Shown piece by piece: positions 36,521-45,279 of a stretch of DNA of 64,000 bases. This stretch comes from Curtobacterium herbarum (GTDB lineage: Bacteria; Actinomycetota; Actinomycetes; Actinomycetales; Microbacteriaceae), in assembly GCF_016907335.1 (NCBI RefSeq), contig NZ_JAFBBT010000001.1:744001-808000 (forward strand), given 5' to 3'. The first letter of the stretch is position 1; every line of letters starts with the position of its first letter. The notes under the pieces were generated by a model. The model was not told the origin of the DNA. It made no database searches and saw nothing but the letters and a program-made list of their open reading frames with translations. Position numbers and translations under genes: made by a program.

Positions 36521-37581
36521 CCGTCAGCACCGCGCGCCGCCGGCTCGGCTCACGGACGGCGGCGCTCACCGGCTCCGGGCCGGACGTCCTCGAACGGCTC
36601 GGTCGGGCGCGGGTCCTGGTGGTCGGTGCCGGCGGTCTCGGTGCACCGGTCGTCGCGTACCTGGCGGGCAGCGGGCTCGGACGCCTGACGATCGTGGACG
36701 ACGACGTCGTGGACGGCTCGAACCTGGCCCGGCAGACGCTCTTCACGACCGCGGACGTCGGCGTCGCGAAGGCCGAGGTCGCCGCGGCCCGGGCCCGCGC
36801 GGTCGACCCCGAACTCGACGTCGTCGCGGTCGTCGGTCGGTTCCGGCCGGAGCACGTCGCCGGGCACGACGTCGTGGTCGACGCCGCCGACGCGGTGGAC
36901 GTCACGCGGGCGATCTCGGACGCGTGTGCGCCGCTCGGCATCCCGTTCGTCTGGGGGACCGTGCTGGCCTACGACGGGCAGGTCTCGGTCTTCCGCGACG
37001 CCGGGGACGACGGCGTCGACTTCCACGACCTGCACCCCGAGGTCCTGCCCGACGAGGGCTCGTGTGCGGTCGACGGTGTCCTGCCGGCACTCTGCGGGGC
37101 GGTCGGGTCGGTGATGGCCGCGCAGGTGACCGCCCTCGTCGCCGGGCTCGGCGACCCGCTGCTCGGCCGGCTCCTCACGGTCGACGCACGGCGCTGGCGG
37201 TGGACCGAGAGCCCGATCCGACGCGGGCCGGCGTCGCGACGCCCCACGGGCCTCCCGGCCGGAGCTGCCGGAGCGGCCGCAGCCGGCGGCCCAGCCCCCG
37301 CCGCCCCGCGCATCGCGCCCGCAGCCCTCGCCGCCCGCCTGGCCAACCCGGCCGACACCCTGACCCTCGTCGACGTCCGCACCCCCGAGGAGTGGGCCAC
37401 CGGCGTCATCGCCGGGTCGGTGCACGGGGACGCCGTGCTGCCGGACGGGGACGTCGTCGTCACCTGCGCGCGCGGGCCGCGGGCCGACGCGTGGGCGCGG
37501 ACCGTCGGGAGGCCCGTCACCGTCCTCGACGGCGGCATCGACGCCTGGCGACGTGAGGGCCGGCCACTCACGCTGGAGTGA
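36517..37581 (+). CDS. moeB: MoeB/ThiF-type adenylyltransferase with C-terminal rhodanese domain
   Basis: 354 residues. The E1-like domain carries the nucleotide motif VVGAGGLGAP (residues 35-44) and the DDDVVDGSNLARQ stretch; the Cys-containing DEGSCAVDGVLPALCG follows. After an Ala/Pro-rich linker (about residues 240-265) comes a short rhodanese domain with Cys317 in TCARGPR. MoeB adenylates the C-terminal Gly of MoaD; the rhodanese can deliver sulfur to it, making MPT synthase active. GGAGGA precedes the ATG. Its partner MoaD is encoded at 40439-40678 on the other strand. Confidence 0.88.
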   Translation: MTVSTARRRLGSRTAALTGSGPDVLERLGRARVLVVGAGGLGAPVVAYLAGSGLGRLTIVDDDVVDGSNLARQTLFTTADVGVAKAEVAAARARAVDPELDVVAVVGRFRPEHVAGHDVVVDAADAVDVTRAISDACAPLGIPFVWGTVLAYDGQVSVFRDAGDDGVDFHDLHPEVLPDEGSCAVDGVLPALCGAVGSVMAAQVTALVAGLGDPLLGRLLTVDARRWRWTESPIRRGPASRRPTGLPAGAAGAAAAGGPAPAAPRIAPAALAARLANPADTLTLVDVRTPEEWATGVIAGSVHGDAVLPDGDVVVTCARGPRADAWARTVGRPVTVLDGGIDAWRREGRPLTLE

Positions 37582-37595
37582 ACCGCTGCTGCGGG

Positions 37596-37601
37596 TAGGA
37601 T
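37596..37601 (+). promoter_or_regulatory. Possible -10 box of modABC
   Basis: TAGGAT, 53 bp before the modA start; unlike most boxes here it would give a leadered mRNA, and modA does have an SD-like AGAGAAGG (37641-37648). Confidence 0.45.
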
Positions 37602-37654
37602 CGTCGAACCTGACCGCACCTGCGGAACCCCAGTTCGCGAAGAGAAGGCCCACG

Positions 37655-38464
37655 ATGCAGCAGCGCACCCCGGTGACGACCGTCCTGACCACCGCCGTGC
37701 TGCTCGCGCTGGCGCTCGGCGGATGCGCGAGCACGCCGGCCGCCGGGGGTGCCAGCACGACCCCGGGGCCGACGTCGAACTCGATGCCGACCGGGTCGAT
37801 CACGGTCTTCGCCGCCGCGTCGCTCCAGAAGACCTTCACCGCCCTGGGGCACGACTTCGAGCAGGCGCACCCGGGCACCACCGTCACGTTCTCGTTCGCC
37901 GGATCGAGCGACCTCGTCTCGCAGATCCAGAACGGCGCACCCGCCGACGTCATCGCCTCGGCGGACGAGGCCACCACGGCGAAGCTCGGTGCGGGGACCC
38001 TCGCCAGCGGTTCGCCGCGGGACTTCGCCACGAACACGCTCGAGATCGCCGTCGCACCGGGCAACCCGGACCACATCCGGGACCTGGCGGACCTGGACGA
38101 CTCCGGCGTACAGCTCGTGACCTGCGCCGCACCGGTGCCCTGCGGTGCCGCGACGGCCGCGGTGGAGCGCTCGAGCGGGGTCGACCTGCACCCGGTGAGC
38201 GAGGAGCAGTCCGTCACCGACGTCCTCGGCAAGGTGCGCTCCGGTCAGGCCGACGCCGGCATCGTCTACCGCACCGACGTGCAGGGCGCGGGTGGGGACG
38301 TCGACGGGGTGCCCTTCGCGGCCGCGGACGACGCGGTGAACACCTACCCGATCAGCGTGCTGCGGGACGCGGCGAACCCCGGGCTCGCCCAGGCCTTCAC
38401 GTCGTACGTCCTGTCCTCGGCGGGGCAGCGGACCCTGCGCGCCGCCGGCTTCGGGAAGCCCTGA
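37655..38464 (+). CDS. modA: Molybdate ABC transporter substrate-binding lipoprotein
   Basis: 269 residues with a lipoprotein signal (lipobox ALGGC, Cys at about residue 23). The mature part begins [13 protein letters not shown], the ModA hallmark, and contains [19 protein letters not shown], which forms the oxyanion site (Ser residues). It captures molybdate/tungstate outside the membrane. SD AGAGAAGG precedes ATG 37655. First of a modABC operon. Confidence 0.95.
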   Translation: MQQRTPVTTVLTTAVLLALALGGCASTPAAGGASTTPGPTSNSMPTGSITVFAAASLQKTFTALGHDFEQAHPGTTVTFSFAGSSDLVSQIQNGAPADVIASADEATTAKLGAGTLASGSPRDFATNTLEIAVAPGNPDHIRDLADLDDSGVQLVTCAAPVPCGAATAAVERSSGVDLHPVSEEQSVTDVLGKVRSGQADAGIVYRTDVQGAGGDVDGVPFAAADDAVNTYPISVLRDAANPGLAQAFTSYVLSSAGQRTLRAAGFGKP

Positions 38465-38469
38465 CCGAC

Positions 38470-39324
38470 GTGCCGGACACACCGCGTGGCCGCAGCCGAC
38501 GCAGCCGCCCGGCGGGCAGCACCCGCCGCAGCCGCCCGGCGGTCCGTGGCCCGGTCCCGTGGTGGCTGCCGGTCCCCGCGGTGCTCGGCGGCCTGTTCGT
38601 CGTCGTCCCCGTGCTCGCGATGGTCGGCCGGGTCCAGTGGGGCTCCTTCGTCGCGCTGGTGACCTCGCCCGCGTCGCTGACCGCACTCGGGCTGAGCCTC
38701 GGCACGGCGACCGCGGCGACCGGCATCGCGTTCGTCCTCGGGTACCCGTTGGCGGTCCTGTTCGCCCGCTCCCGCTCACGGTGGACCGGGGTGGCCCGCG
38801 CGGTGGTGCTGCTGCCGCTGGTCCTGCCGCCCGTGGTCGGTGGGCTGGCGCTGCTCGCCGCGTTCGGTCGGCTCGGGGTCGTCGGGGCGTTCCTCGACGA
38901 GCACGGGCTGCGGATCGCGTTCACCACGGCGGCGGTCGTGATCGCGCAGACGTTCGTGGCGATGCCGTTCCTGGTGTCCTCGATCGAGGGGGCGCTCCGC
39001 GTCGAGGGCGACCGGTACGAGCGGGTCGCCGCCACGCTCGGCGCCGGTCCGACCCGCACGTTCCTCACGGTCACCACCCCGCGGGTCCTGCCCGGCATCA
39101 CGGCCGGCCTGGTCCTCTGCTTCGCCCGCGCCCTCGGTGAGTTCGGCGCGACCCTCACGTTCGCGGGCAGCCTGCAGGGCGTCACCCGGACCCTCCCGCT
39201 CGAGGTGTACCTGCAGCGGGAGATCGACCCGGACACGGCGGTCGCGCTCGCGCTGGTGCTCGTCGTCGTCGCGGTCCTGGTGATCGGGCTGGCCTCGGTC
39301 CGGACCCGCGGAGCCGCGCTGTGA
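38470..39324 (+). CDS. modB: Molybdate ABC transporter permease
   Basis: 284 residues with an Arg/Pro-rich N-terminal tail (about 30 residues, containing a small duplicated segment encoded by CGCAGCCGCCCGGCGG at 38500-38515 and 38527-38542) and five to six membrane segments. [14 protein letters not shown] and the EAA loop ([20 protein letters not shown]) are ModB features; [15 protein letters not shown] is a further family motif. GTG 38470 is 5 nt after the modA stop; the end overlaps modC as GTGA. Confidence 0.93.
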   Translation: MPDTPRGRSRRSRPAGSTRRSRPAVRGPVPWWLPVPAVLGGLFVVVPVLAMVGRVQWGSFVALVTSPASLTALGLSLGTATAATGIAFVLGYPLAVLFARSRSRWTGVARAVVLLPLVLPPVVGGLALLAAFGRLGVVGAFLDEHGLRIAFTTAAVVIAQTFVAMPFLVSSIEGALRVEGDRYERVAATLGAGPTRTFLTVTTPRVLPGITAGLVLCFARALGEFGATLTFAGSLQGVTRTLPLEVYLQREIDPDTAVALALVLVVVAVLVIGLASVRTRGAAL

Positions 39325-40418
39325 CCGCCGACCCGGCCGGCCTGGTCGACCCGGCCGGACTGGTCGCCCACGTCGTCCGGCACGACCGCGGCGTCGACGT
39401 CGCCCTGCACGTCGGACCGTCCGAGTGCGTCGCCCTGATCGGCCCGAACGGTGCCGGCAAGTCCACCGTGGTCGACGCCGTCGCCGGCCTGCTCGCCCTG
39501 GACGACGGCGAGGTCCGCTCCGCCGGCCGGCTGCTCGCCGGCCCGGGCCGCAGCGTCCCCGCACACCGCCGCCGGGTCGGCCTGGTCGCCCAGCGCCCGG
39601 ACCTGTTCCCGCACCGGAGCGTCCTGGCGAACGTCGCCTTCGGTCCGCGGGCTGCCGGACGCTCCGGCCGGGAGGCCCGCCACACCGCACGCCAGGCCCT
39701 GGCCGCCGTCGGGGTGGCCGACCTGGCAGACCGCGCCCCCGGGACCCTGTCGGGTGGGCAGGCGCAGCGCGTCGCGATCGCCCGGGCCCTGGCGGCGGAC
39801 CCGGCGGTCGTCCTGCTCGACGAACCGACCTCGGCACTCGACGTCGGCGCACGGCAGGAGGTCCGGGCAGCCCTCCGCACCGCCGTCGCCGGCCGCCCGA
39901 GCCTGCTCGTCACGCACGACCCGGTCGAGGTGATGGCCCTCGCCGACCGCGTCGTCGTGATCGAGGACGGCCGTGTGGTCGAGGAGGGGCGCCCCGCCGA
40001 CGTCCTCGCCCGACCGCGGAGCGCCTTCGCGGCGACGTTCTCGGGCCTCGTCGTCCTGCACGGGACGGCGACGGCGGACGGTCTCGTGCTCGCGGAGACG
40101 GTGCCGGACGGTGCGGGGAGCCAGCCCGACGCCGGGGGCCGGCTGGTGTCGGGGACGCACGGCGTGCCTCCCGGCCGTGCCGTGTCGGCCGCGCACCACC
40201 CGACCGCCGCCGTCGTCACCCGTGCCGACCACGACGACCACGGCGGGCTGCTCCGCACCGTCACCGCGCTGGAGCCGCGGGACGGTCTGGTCCGAGTGCG
40301 GGCCGGGGAGCTGACGGCGGACCTGACGCTCGCGGCGGTCGCGGCGCTCGGACTGACACCGGGGACGCCCGTGCGGGTGTACGTGCCGCCCGCCGAGCTC
40401 ACGGTCTGGGAGCGCTGA
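39321..40418 (+). CDS. modC: Molybdate ABC transporter ATP-binding protein
   Basis: 365 residues. Walker [10 protein letters not shown], signature LSGGQAQR, Walker [13 protein letters not shown] and switch His in THD are all intact. The C-terminal third (about 240-365) is a TOBE-like regulatory domain expected for ModC. It energises uptake through ModB. GTG 39321 overlaps the modB stop. The 3' end is only 20 bp from the convergent moaD end. Confidence 0.93.
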   Translation: MTADPAGLVDPAGLVAHVVRHDRGVDVALHVGPSECVALIGPNGAGKSTVVDAVAGLLALDDGEVRSAGRLLAGPGRSVPAHRRRVGLVAQRPDLFPHRSVLANVAFGPRAAGRSGREARHTARQALAAVGVADLADRAPGTLSGGQAQRVAIARALAADPAVVLLDEPTSALDVGARQEVRAALRTAVAGRPSLLVTHDPVEVMALADRVVVIEDGRVVEEGRPADVLARPRSAFAATFSGLVVLHGTATADGLVLAETVPDGAGSQPDAGGRLVSGTHGVPPGRAVSAAHHPTAAVVTRADHDDHGGLLRTVTALEPRDGLVRVRAGELTADLTLAAVAALGLTPGTPVRVYVPPAELTVWER

Positions 40419-40438
40419 TCGGCCCTGCGGCCGGGCGG

Positions 40439-40678
40439 CTACCCGCCGGCGAAGGGCGGCATGACGTCCACGACGCCGACGCCCGTCAGCGAGGTCGAGC
40501 GGTCACGGGTGGTGACCCCGTCGACCAGGTAAGAACAGCGCTCCTGCAGTGCCGACCACCGGTCGGGGTCCGCGGCGGCGACCTGCCGGAGGGCGTCGTC
40601 GAGCGAGTCCGCCCTGACGGTCGTCTCGTCGAGCCCGACCGCGGCACGGGCGGCGGCGAAGAAACGCAGCGTGGTCAT
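40439..40678 (-). CDS. moaD: MoaD/ThiS-family sulfur-carrier protein (MPT synthase small subunit)
   Basis: 79 residues with the ubiquitin-like fold (LRFFAAARAAVG, VDVMPPFAGG) and the required C-terminal Gly-Gly, which becomes a thiocarboxylate after MoeB activation. Two starts are possible: ATG 40687, overlapping the moaA stop, and ATG 40678, which has GGAGG 9 nt upstream; the second is preferred. It is co-transcribed with moaA. Confidence 0.88.
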   Translation of the reverse strand: MTTLRFFAAARAAVGLDETTVRADSLDDALRQVAAADPDRWSALQERCSYLVDGVTTRDRSTSLTGVGVVDVMPPFAGG

Positions 40679-40683
40679 GTCGG

Positions 40684-41904
40684 TCATCCTCCGATCGCGC
40701 TCATGCCCCGGGTGGGGTGCACGAACCCGTCGCTGTCGTCGCCGTGGTCCCGCGGCTTCGCCCACATCGCCCGACGCCAGCGGTCGAGGACCACCCCGTC
40801 GTCGGCGCCGGCGCGCAGCGGGCCGAGCAGGTCGACCTCGTCGTCCGAGAACAGGCAGCTGCGGACGTGGCCGTCGGCGGTCAGGCGGGTGCGGGTGCAG
40901 TCGGCACAGAACGACTCGGTGATGCTCGCGATGATGCCGACCGTGCCGAGGTCCTGTCCGGTCGCACGCGACCGCACGCGGTAGCGCTCGGCCGGAGCGC
41001 CGTTCCGCGGGGCCTCGTCGGGGGTGAGCTCGTGGTCGACGCTGAGGATCTCGCGGATCTGCACGGCGGTGATCATCGTCGACGCGTCCCAGGCGTGGCC
41101 CGGGTCCAGCGGCATCTGCTCGATGAACCGCAGCTCGTGGCCACGTTCCAGGCACCAGGCCAGCAGCTCGGACGCCAGGTGGTCGTTGACCCCGCGCATC
41201 AGGACCGCGTTGACCTTCACCCCGAGTCCGGCGTCCGCGGCGGCCGCGATGCCCTCGAGGACCCGGTCCAGGAACGGTCGGCGGGTGACCTCGGCGAAGA
41301 CGTCCGGGTCGACGGTGTCGAGCGAGACGTTGAGCCGGTGCAGTCCGGCGGCGCGGAGGGCGGCGGCGCGACCGGCGAGCCCGATGGCGTTCGTGGTGAG
41401 CGAGAGCTCCAGGTCGGGGTGGGAAGCTGCGCTCCGGGCGATCACGTCGACCAGGTCCTTGCGGAGCAGCGGTTCGCCGCCGGTGAAGCGGACCTTGCGG
41501 ATGCCGAGCTGCTCGGCGCCGAGGCCCACCAGCCGGGCGATCTCGTCCGCGGACATCAGGGCGGCGTCGGGGGCGAAGGGCAGCCCCTCGGCCGGCATGC
41601 AGTACGTGCAACGGAGGTTGCAGCGTTCGGTCAGGGACACCCGCAGGTCCACGGCGTACCGGCCGAAGCGGTCGACCAGGCCGGGGTCGCCGGCGGGGCG
41701 CGGGGGCAGGTCGGTGCGGTCCAGGGGGCCGGGCGCCGGCGCCTCGGGGTGGACCCGGCGCATCAGGTCCGACGTGGGGAGGAGTTGCCCGGGCGATGCC
41801 TGACCCGTCGTCGACTGCGGCTGCCCGGACGTGGACTGCCCGGACGTGGACTGCCCGGACGTGGGCGGCATCTGGCCCGTCGAGGGCAGCATCTGGGCCG
41901 GCAT
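40684..41904 (-). CDS. moaA: GTP 3',8-cyclase MoaA (radical SAM)
   Basis: 406 residues. Radical-SAM cluster Cys95, Cys99 and Cys102 (ERCNLRCTYC), the second Fe-S cluster in the C-terminal half (SFCADCTRTRL...SCLF), and the C-terminal Gly-Gly needed for activity. It makes the first intermediate of molybdopterin from GTP. The first 75 residues are an unusual Ser/Thr/Gly/Gln/Pro-rich extension, partly made from a 15-bp repeat at 41821-41860. ATG 41904 follows TATCCT by 6 nt on the minus strand. Overlaps moaD by its stop. Confidence 0.94.
   Translation of the reverse strand: MPAQMLPSTGQMPPTSGQSTSGQSTSGQPQSTTGQASPGQLLPTSDLMRRVHPEAPAPGPLDRTDLPPRPAGDPGLVDRFGRYAVDLRVSLTERCNLRCTYCMPAEGLPFAPDAALMSADEIARLVGLGAEQLGIRKVRFTGGEPLLRKDLVDVIARSAASHPDLELSLTTNAIGLAGRAAALRAAGLHRLNVSLDTVDPDVFAEVTRRPFLDRVLEGIAAAADAGLGVKVNAVLMRGVNDHLASELLAWCLERGHELRFIEQMPLDPGHAWDASTMITAVQIREILSVDHELTPDEAPRNGAPAERYRVRSRATGQDLGTVGIIASITESFCADCTRTRLTADGHVRSCLFSDDEVDLLGPLRAGADDGVVLDRWRRAMWAKPRDHGDDSDGFVHPTRGMSAIGG
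41821..41860. repeat. 15-bp in-frame tandem repeat in the moaA leader
   Basis: GTGGACTGCCCGGAC at 41831-41845 and 41846-41860, with a partial copy at 41821-41830. On the coding strand it encodes a repeated Ser-Gly-Gln-Ser-Thr segment in the MoaA extension. Confidence 0.75.
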
Positions 41905-41908
41905 CGCC

Positions 41909-43372
41909 TCAGGATACGGTGCGCTCGCTCCGATCCGGGTGGACCCCGTCGTGGAGCGCCCGGTCGCGGCCGAGCAGCCGGTCACGCCAGCGCAGCCAGT
42001 CCTCCCGGCGGGTGCGGACCAGGGTGACGACGAGCACGACGGCGATCGCCGCGAGCAGCCACCACCGGTAGGCGACGACCGAGGGCCACACCCCGCGCAG
42101 CGCGATCGCGAGGGTCAGGGCCAGCCACTCCCACCGGCCGGAGAGCACCACGAAGGGGATGAGCAGCAGCGCGTACCAGGGGTAGCGCGGGGTCACGGCG
42201 AGGAAGGTCACGCCGATCATGAAGACCTGGCCGGACCAGGGGTTCGCCGGGTCGGACAGCCGCCAGGCCAGCACCGCGGCGACGAGCACGACGAGTCCGA
42301 CCACGACCGTGGCGGCGTCCCCGGGCAGGACCTTCGCGACCAGGGCGAACCGGGAGCCGTCCTCGTAGCCCTCTTCCGACAGGTAGCCGGGCAGGTAGCC
42401 GAGCACCTTCGGACCGGTCGTCAGCACGTACGGCACGTAGAGCAGCCCGAACACGGCGATGCCGACCGGGATCGCCCACCAGCTGCGCCACCGCCCGAGG
42501 AGCGCCGGGTAGACGATCGCCGGGATGAGCTTCGTCGCGGTGGCGGCTCCGAGCGCGATGCCGCCCCAGATCGGCCGGCCGAACGCGACGAGCACGGCGC
42601 CCGCGGTGGCCAGGGCGGCGCCGACGACGTCGACGTGCGAGTTCGTCACGGCCTCGGCGGCGACGAGCGGCGACCAGGCCCAGAGCGCGGCCCACCAGGT
42701 CGGACGGCCGAGACGGCGGAGGACGACGAGCAGGCCGATCGTGACGCCGAGCGAGACGACGAGCCCGGCGAACTGGAACGGCAGGTACTGCGCGGTGGCG
42801 GGGACGAACGCCCGGACGAGCGCGAACCACAGCTCGGCCATCGGCGGGTAGATCGTCGGCACGTCGGGTCGGTTGATCGCCGTGCAGTGGCCGAGCCGAC
42901 CGTCGCCGAGACCGCGGAACCGGGGCTTGATGTCGTCGCACGTGCCGTTCACCTTGTCGGGGAACAACCAGTCCGGGCGGAGGTGCTGCAGCACGTCCGA
43001 CTGCGGGGTGTGCAGGTACGGCGAGATGCCCGCGTGCTGCACGATGCCGTCCCAGGCGTAGCGTGCGGAGTCGGTGCTCGTGTTCGGTGGTCCGATCAGG
43101 GCCGCGATGCCGACGATCACCGCTCCACCGAGGACGATCCGCGTCACCAGGTGCGGGGGCACGAACCTGAGCGCCAGCACGGCGCCTGCGAAGACCGTCC
43201 AAGCGATGAGGGTCCACGCAACGAATGGAGAGCGATGACCCTCCCGGAGGAACCCCAGATGCGTGACACCCACCGCGATGACGATGCCGAGCACCAGCAC
43301 GCCCACGACGGCGAGCACGGTCGGGACGAGCGCTCGTCGGTCGGGACGGGTCGGACGCAGTCGTTCGCTCAT
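41909..43372 (-). CDS. Polytopic glycosyltransferase (DUF2029/GT87-like mannosyltransferase)
   Basis: 487 residues with about 10-12 membrane segments. The early loop contains YAWDGIVQHAGISPY, with the Asp typical of GT-C enzymes, and later YPPMAELWFAL and TATKLIPAIVYPALL, the pattern of GT87 polyprenyl-phosphomannose-dependent transferases. ATG 43372 lies 9 nt after TACTGT on the minus strand. It is upstream of moaA on the same strand; moaA has its own -10 box that shares a base with the stop of this gene. Role in envelope glycan synthesis is inferred. Confidence 0.82.
   Translation of the reverse strand: MSERLRPTRPDRRALVPTVLAVVGVLVLGIVIAVGVTHLGFLREGHRSPFVAWTLIAWTVFAGAVLALRFVPPHLVTRIVLGGAVIVGIAALIGPPNTSTDSARYAWDGIVQHAGISPYLHTPQSDVLQHLRPDWLFPDKVNGTCDDIKPRFRGLGDGRLGHCTAINRPDVPTIYPPMAELWFALVRAFVPATAQYLPFQFAGLVVSLGVTIGLLVVLRRLGRPTWWAALWAWSPLVAAEAVTNSHVDVVGAALATAGAVLVAFGRPIWGGIALGAATATKLIPAIVYPALLGRWRSWWAIPVGIAVFGLLYVPYVLTTGPKVLGYLPGYLSEEGYEDGSRFALVAKVLPGDAATVVVGLVVLVAAVLAWRLSDPANPWSGQVFMIGVTFLAVTPRYPWYALLLIPFVVLSGRWEWLALTLAIALRGVWPSVVAYRWWLLAAIAVVLVVTLVRTRREDWLRWRDRLLGRDRALHDGVHPDRSERTVS
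41911..41916 (-). promoter_or_regulatory. moaA -10 box sharing a base with the upstream stop codon
   Basis: TATCCT on the minus strand; its last T (41911) is the first base of the TGA stop (41911-41909) of the glycosyltransferase. The moaA ATG follows after 6 nt. Confidence 0.6.
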
Positions 43373-43380
43373 GGTCCGAC

Positions 43381-43387
43381 GACAGTA
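43381..43387. promoter_or_regulatory. Overlapping divergent -10 boxes
   Basis: Plus strand GACAGT (43381-43386) lies 7 nt before the GTG of the molybdoenzyme; minus strand TACTGT (43387-43382) lies 9 nt before the ATG of the glycosyltransferase. The same 7 bp would serve both directions. Confidence 0.5.
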
Positions 43388-43393
43388 GCCGGG

Positions 43394-44788
43394 GTGCAGC
43401 GTCTGATGCGCCACACCCGCGACGCGATGGCCTCGCCGAACCGCACCGCCCGCGGCGCCGTGGTCACCGGCCGCCTGCTCGGCATCGCGTTCCTGGTCTG
43501 CTTCCTGACCGGCGTCTACAGCCACCTGCTGCAGGAGCCCCTCGGCTGGATGCGGTTCCCGACCCGGCCCGTGCAGCTCTACCAGTTCACGCAGGGCCTG
43601 CACATCACGGCGGGCATCGCGATCATCCCGCTGCTGCTCGCGAAGCTGAACATCGTGATGCCGGCGCTCGTGCAGACCCCGCCGGTCCGGAGCGTCCTGC
43701 ACCTGCTCGAGCGTGCGTCGATCGCGGTGTTCGTGGCGTCGGCGCTCGTGCAGGTCGTCACCGGGCTGCTCAACACCTACCAGTGGTACCCGTGGCCGTT
43801 CCCGTTCCGCCAGGTGCACAACGCGCTGGCCTACGTCCTCATCGGGTCGCTGCTCATCCACATCGGCACGAAGCTGCAGATCATCACGCGGTACTGGCGG
43901 AAGCGCGACTCCTTCGACGCCCAGGGCCGCTTCGTCGCGGACCCGACGGTGGGCAGTGAACTGCCCGATCCGAACCAGCACGATCCGGACCGGCCCGGAC
44001 AGGAGGCCCGTCCCGGCTCCGCCTCGACGTCCCGCGGGTTCGTCGGTCGCCTCCACCGCTGGATCGACGGGACTCCCGCACCCGAGCCGGTCCGTGTCGC
44101 CCACACCGACACCGACACCGACGCCGCGCCGGCCGCCACTCCTGCTGCCCCGACCGCCGCCGCCACCGCGACCGCGGACGGTCGCCGCCAGCGCGTCGCC
44201 CGCCGCGGGTTCATCGCCGGTGTCTCCGCGGCCACCGCGGGCGTGGTCGCCCTGACGGTCGGGCAGTCGTCGGTCCTCGGCGAACCGTTCAACGTCTTCG
44301 GTCCCCGCAAGCGGCACCTCGGCCAGAACGGGCTGCCGGTGAACCGCACGGCCCGCGCCGCCGGGGTCCTGGCCACCGCGACCGCCGCCGACTGGGTGCT
44401 CACGGTCGCCGGCCCCTCGGTCAGCCGCACGTTCTCGCGCGCCGAGCTCATCGCCCTCGGCCAGACCGAGGCGCGCCTGCCGATCTCCTGCGTCGAGGGC
44501 TGGAGCCAGATGGCGACGTGGAAGGGGGTCCGGATGCGTGACCTCCTGGCTGCGGTGCAGGCCGATCCGAACGTGCACGTCCGGGTGACGAGCCTGGAGC
44601 GGCACGGCGGCTACCGGATCATGGAGATGGGGCCGGAGTACACCGCCGACCCGACGACGCTGATCGCCCTCGAGCTCAACGGCGCGAAGCTCGACCTGGA
44701 ACACGGGTTCCCCGCCCGGATCATCGCGCCCGGACGTCCGGGTGTGCTGCAGACGAAGTGGATCGAACGGATCGAGGTCATCGCATGA
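43394..44788 (+). CDS. Cytochrome b-type membrane domain fused to a sulfite-oxidase-fold molybdopterin domain
   Basis: 464 residues. The first 170 form four or five membrane segments with well-placed His (QGLHITAG, RQVHNALAYV, LIHIGTKL), like the haem-binding part of a cytochrome b561/ferric-reductase domain. After a Pro/Asp/Thr-rich linker, a second hydrophobic stretch preceded by RRQRVARRGF (about 262-285) resembles a Tat-type signal anchor. The C-terminal domain is the SUOX fold, with Mo-ligand Cys366 in LPISCVEGW. Electrons would pass between the outer Mo site and membrane haem. GTG 43394 is chosen from the -10 spacing. Substrate unknown. Confidence 0.82.
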   Translation: MQRLMRHTRDAMASPNRTARGAVVTGRLLGIAFLVCFLTGVYSHLLQEPLGWMRFPTRPVQLYQFTQGLHITAGIAIIPLLLAKLNIVMPALVQTPPVRSVLHLLERASIAVFVASALVQVVTGLLNTYQWYPWPFPFRQVHNALAYVLIGSLLIHIGTKLQIITRYWRKRDSFDAQGRFVADPTVGSELPDPNQHDPDRPGQEARPGSASTSRGFVGRLHRWIDGTPAPEPVRVAHTDTDTDAAPAATPAAPTAAATATADGRRQRVARRGFIAGVSAATAGVVALTVGQSSVLGEPFNVFGPRKRHLGQNGLPVNRTARAAGVLATATAADWVLTVAGPSVSRTFSRAELIALGQTEARLPISCVEGWSQMATWKGVRMRDLLAAVQADPNVHVRVTSLERHGGYRIMEMGPEYTADPTTLIALELNGAKLDLEHGFPARIIAPGRPGVLQTKWIERIEVIA

Positions 44789-45270
44789 GCACCGCCGTCG
44801 TCGACAACCGGGTCCGCACGGCCCGCATCGTGCTCGTCGTCCTGGGCGTGCTGGTCCTGGCGTTCGGGGCCTGGGTCCTCGTCACCTCGGTCCGTCCGAA
44901 CCGGATCGGTGGGCTGGCGACCTGGCTCCTCGGCGCCGTCGTGCTGCACGACGCGATCCTGTCGCCGTTCGTGCTGGCCGTCGGCATGGGCCTGCGCCGG
45001 GCCGGCCGGTCCCTCCGCACGTGGGTGCTCGTCGTGGTGCAGGCGGCCATCGTCCTCGGCGCCGTCCTGGCCCTGGTCGTCCTGCCGGAGATCGCCGCGA
45101 AGGCCCACGGCACGAAGAACGACACCGTGCTGCCGTTCGACTACACGACGCGGTTGCTCGTCGTCGAGGGGGTCCTGGTCGCCGTCGTGGTGATCGCCCT
45201 CGTCGTCGGTGTGGTCACGGCTCGGCGTCGGTCGGACCAACCTGTGGTTGCAGCGACAACCTCTCCCTAG
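44785..45270 (+). CDS. Hypothetical four-TM membrane protein
   Basis: 161 residues with four hydrophobic segments (about residues 16-37, 52-73, 84-107 and 134-157). Family not recognised. Its start overlaps the stop of the molybdoenzyme (ATGA), so it is made from the same message and could be an accessory membrane subunit. Its TAG stop (45268-45270) is part of the -10 box of the following gene. Confidence 0.72.
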   Translation: MSTAVVDNRVRTARIVLVVLGVLVLAFGAWVLVTSVRPNRIGGLATWLLGAVVLHDAILSPFVLAVGMGLRRAGRSLRTWVLVVVQAAIVLGAVLALVVLPEIAAKAHGTKNDTVLPFDYTTRLLVVEGVLVAVVVIALVVGVVTARRRSDQPVVAATTSP

Positions 45271-45273
45271 GAT
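45238..45273 (+). promoter_or_regulatory. MarR-GNAT promoter with operator-like repeats
   Basis: TAGGAT (45268-45273) is 6 nt before the ATG. Upstream, CAACC (45238-45242) and GGTTG (45246-45250) form a palindrome with a 3-bp centre, and another CAACC lies at 45257-45261. These half-sites cover the -35 region and could be bound by the MarR domain of the gene product (inference). The first three bases of the -10 are the stop of the preceding gene. Confidence 0.55.
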
Positions 45274-45279
45274 GAGAGC

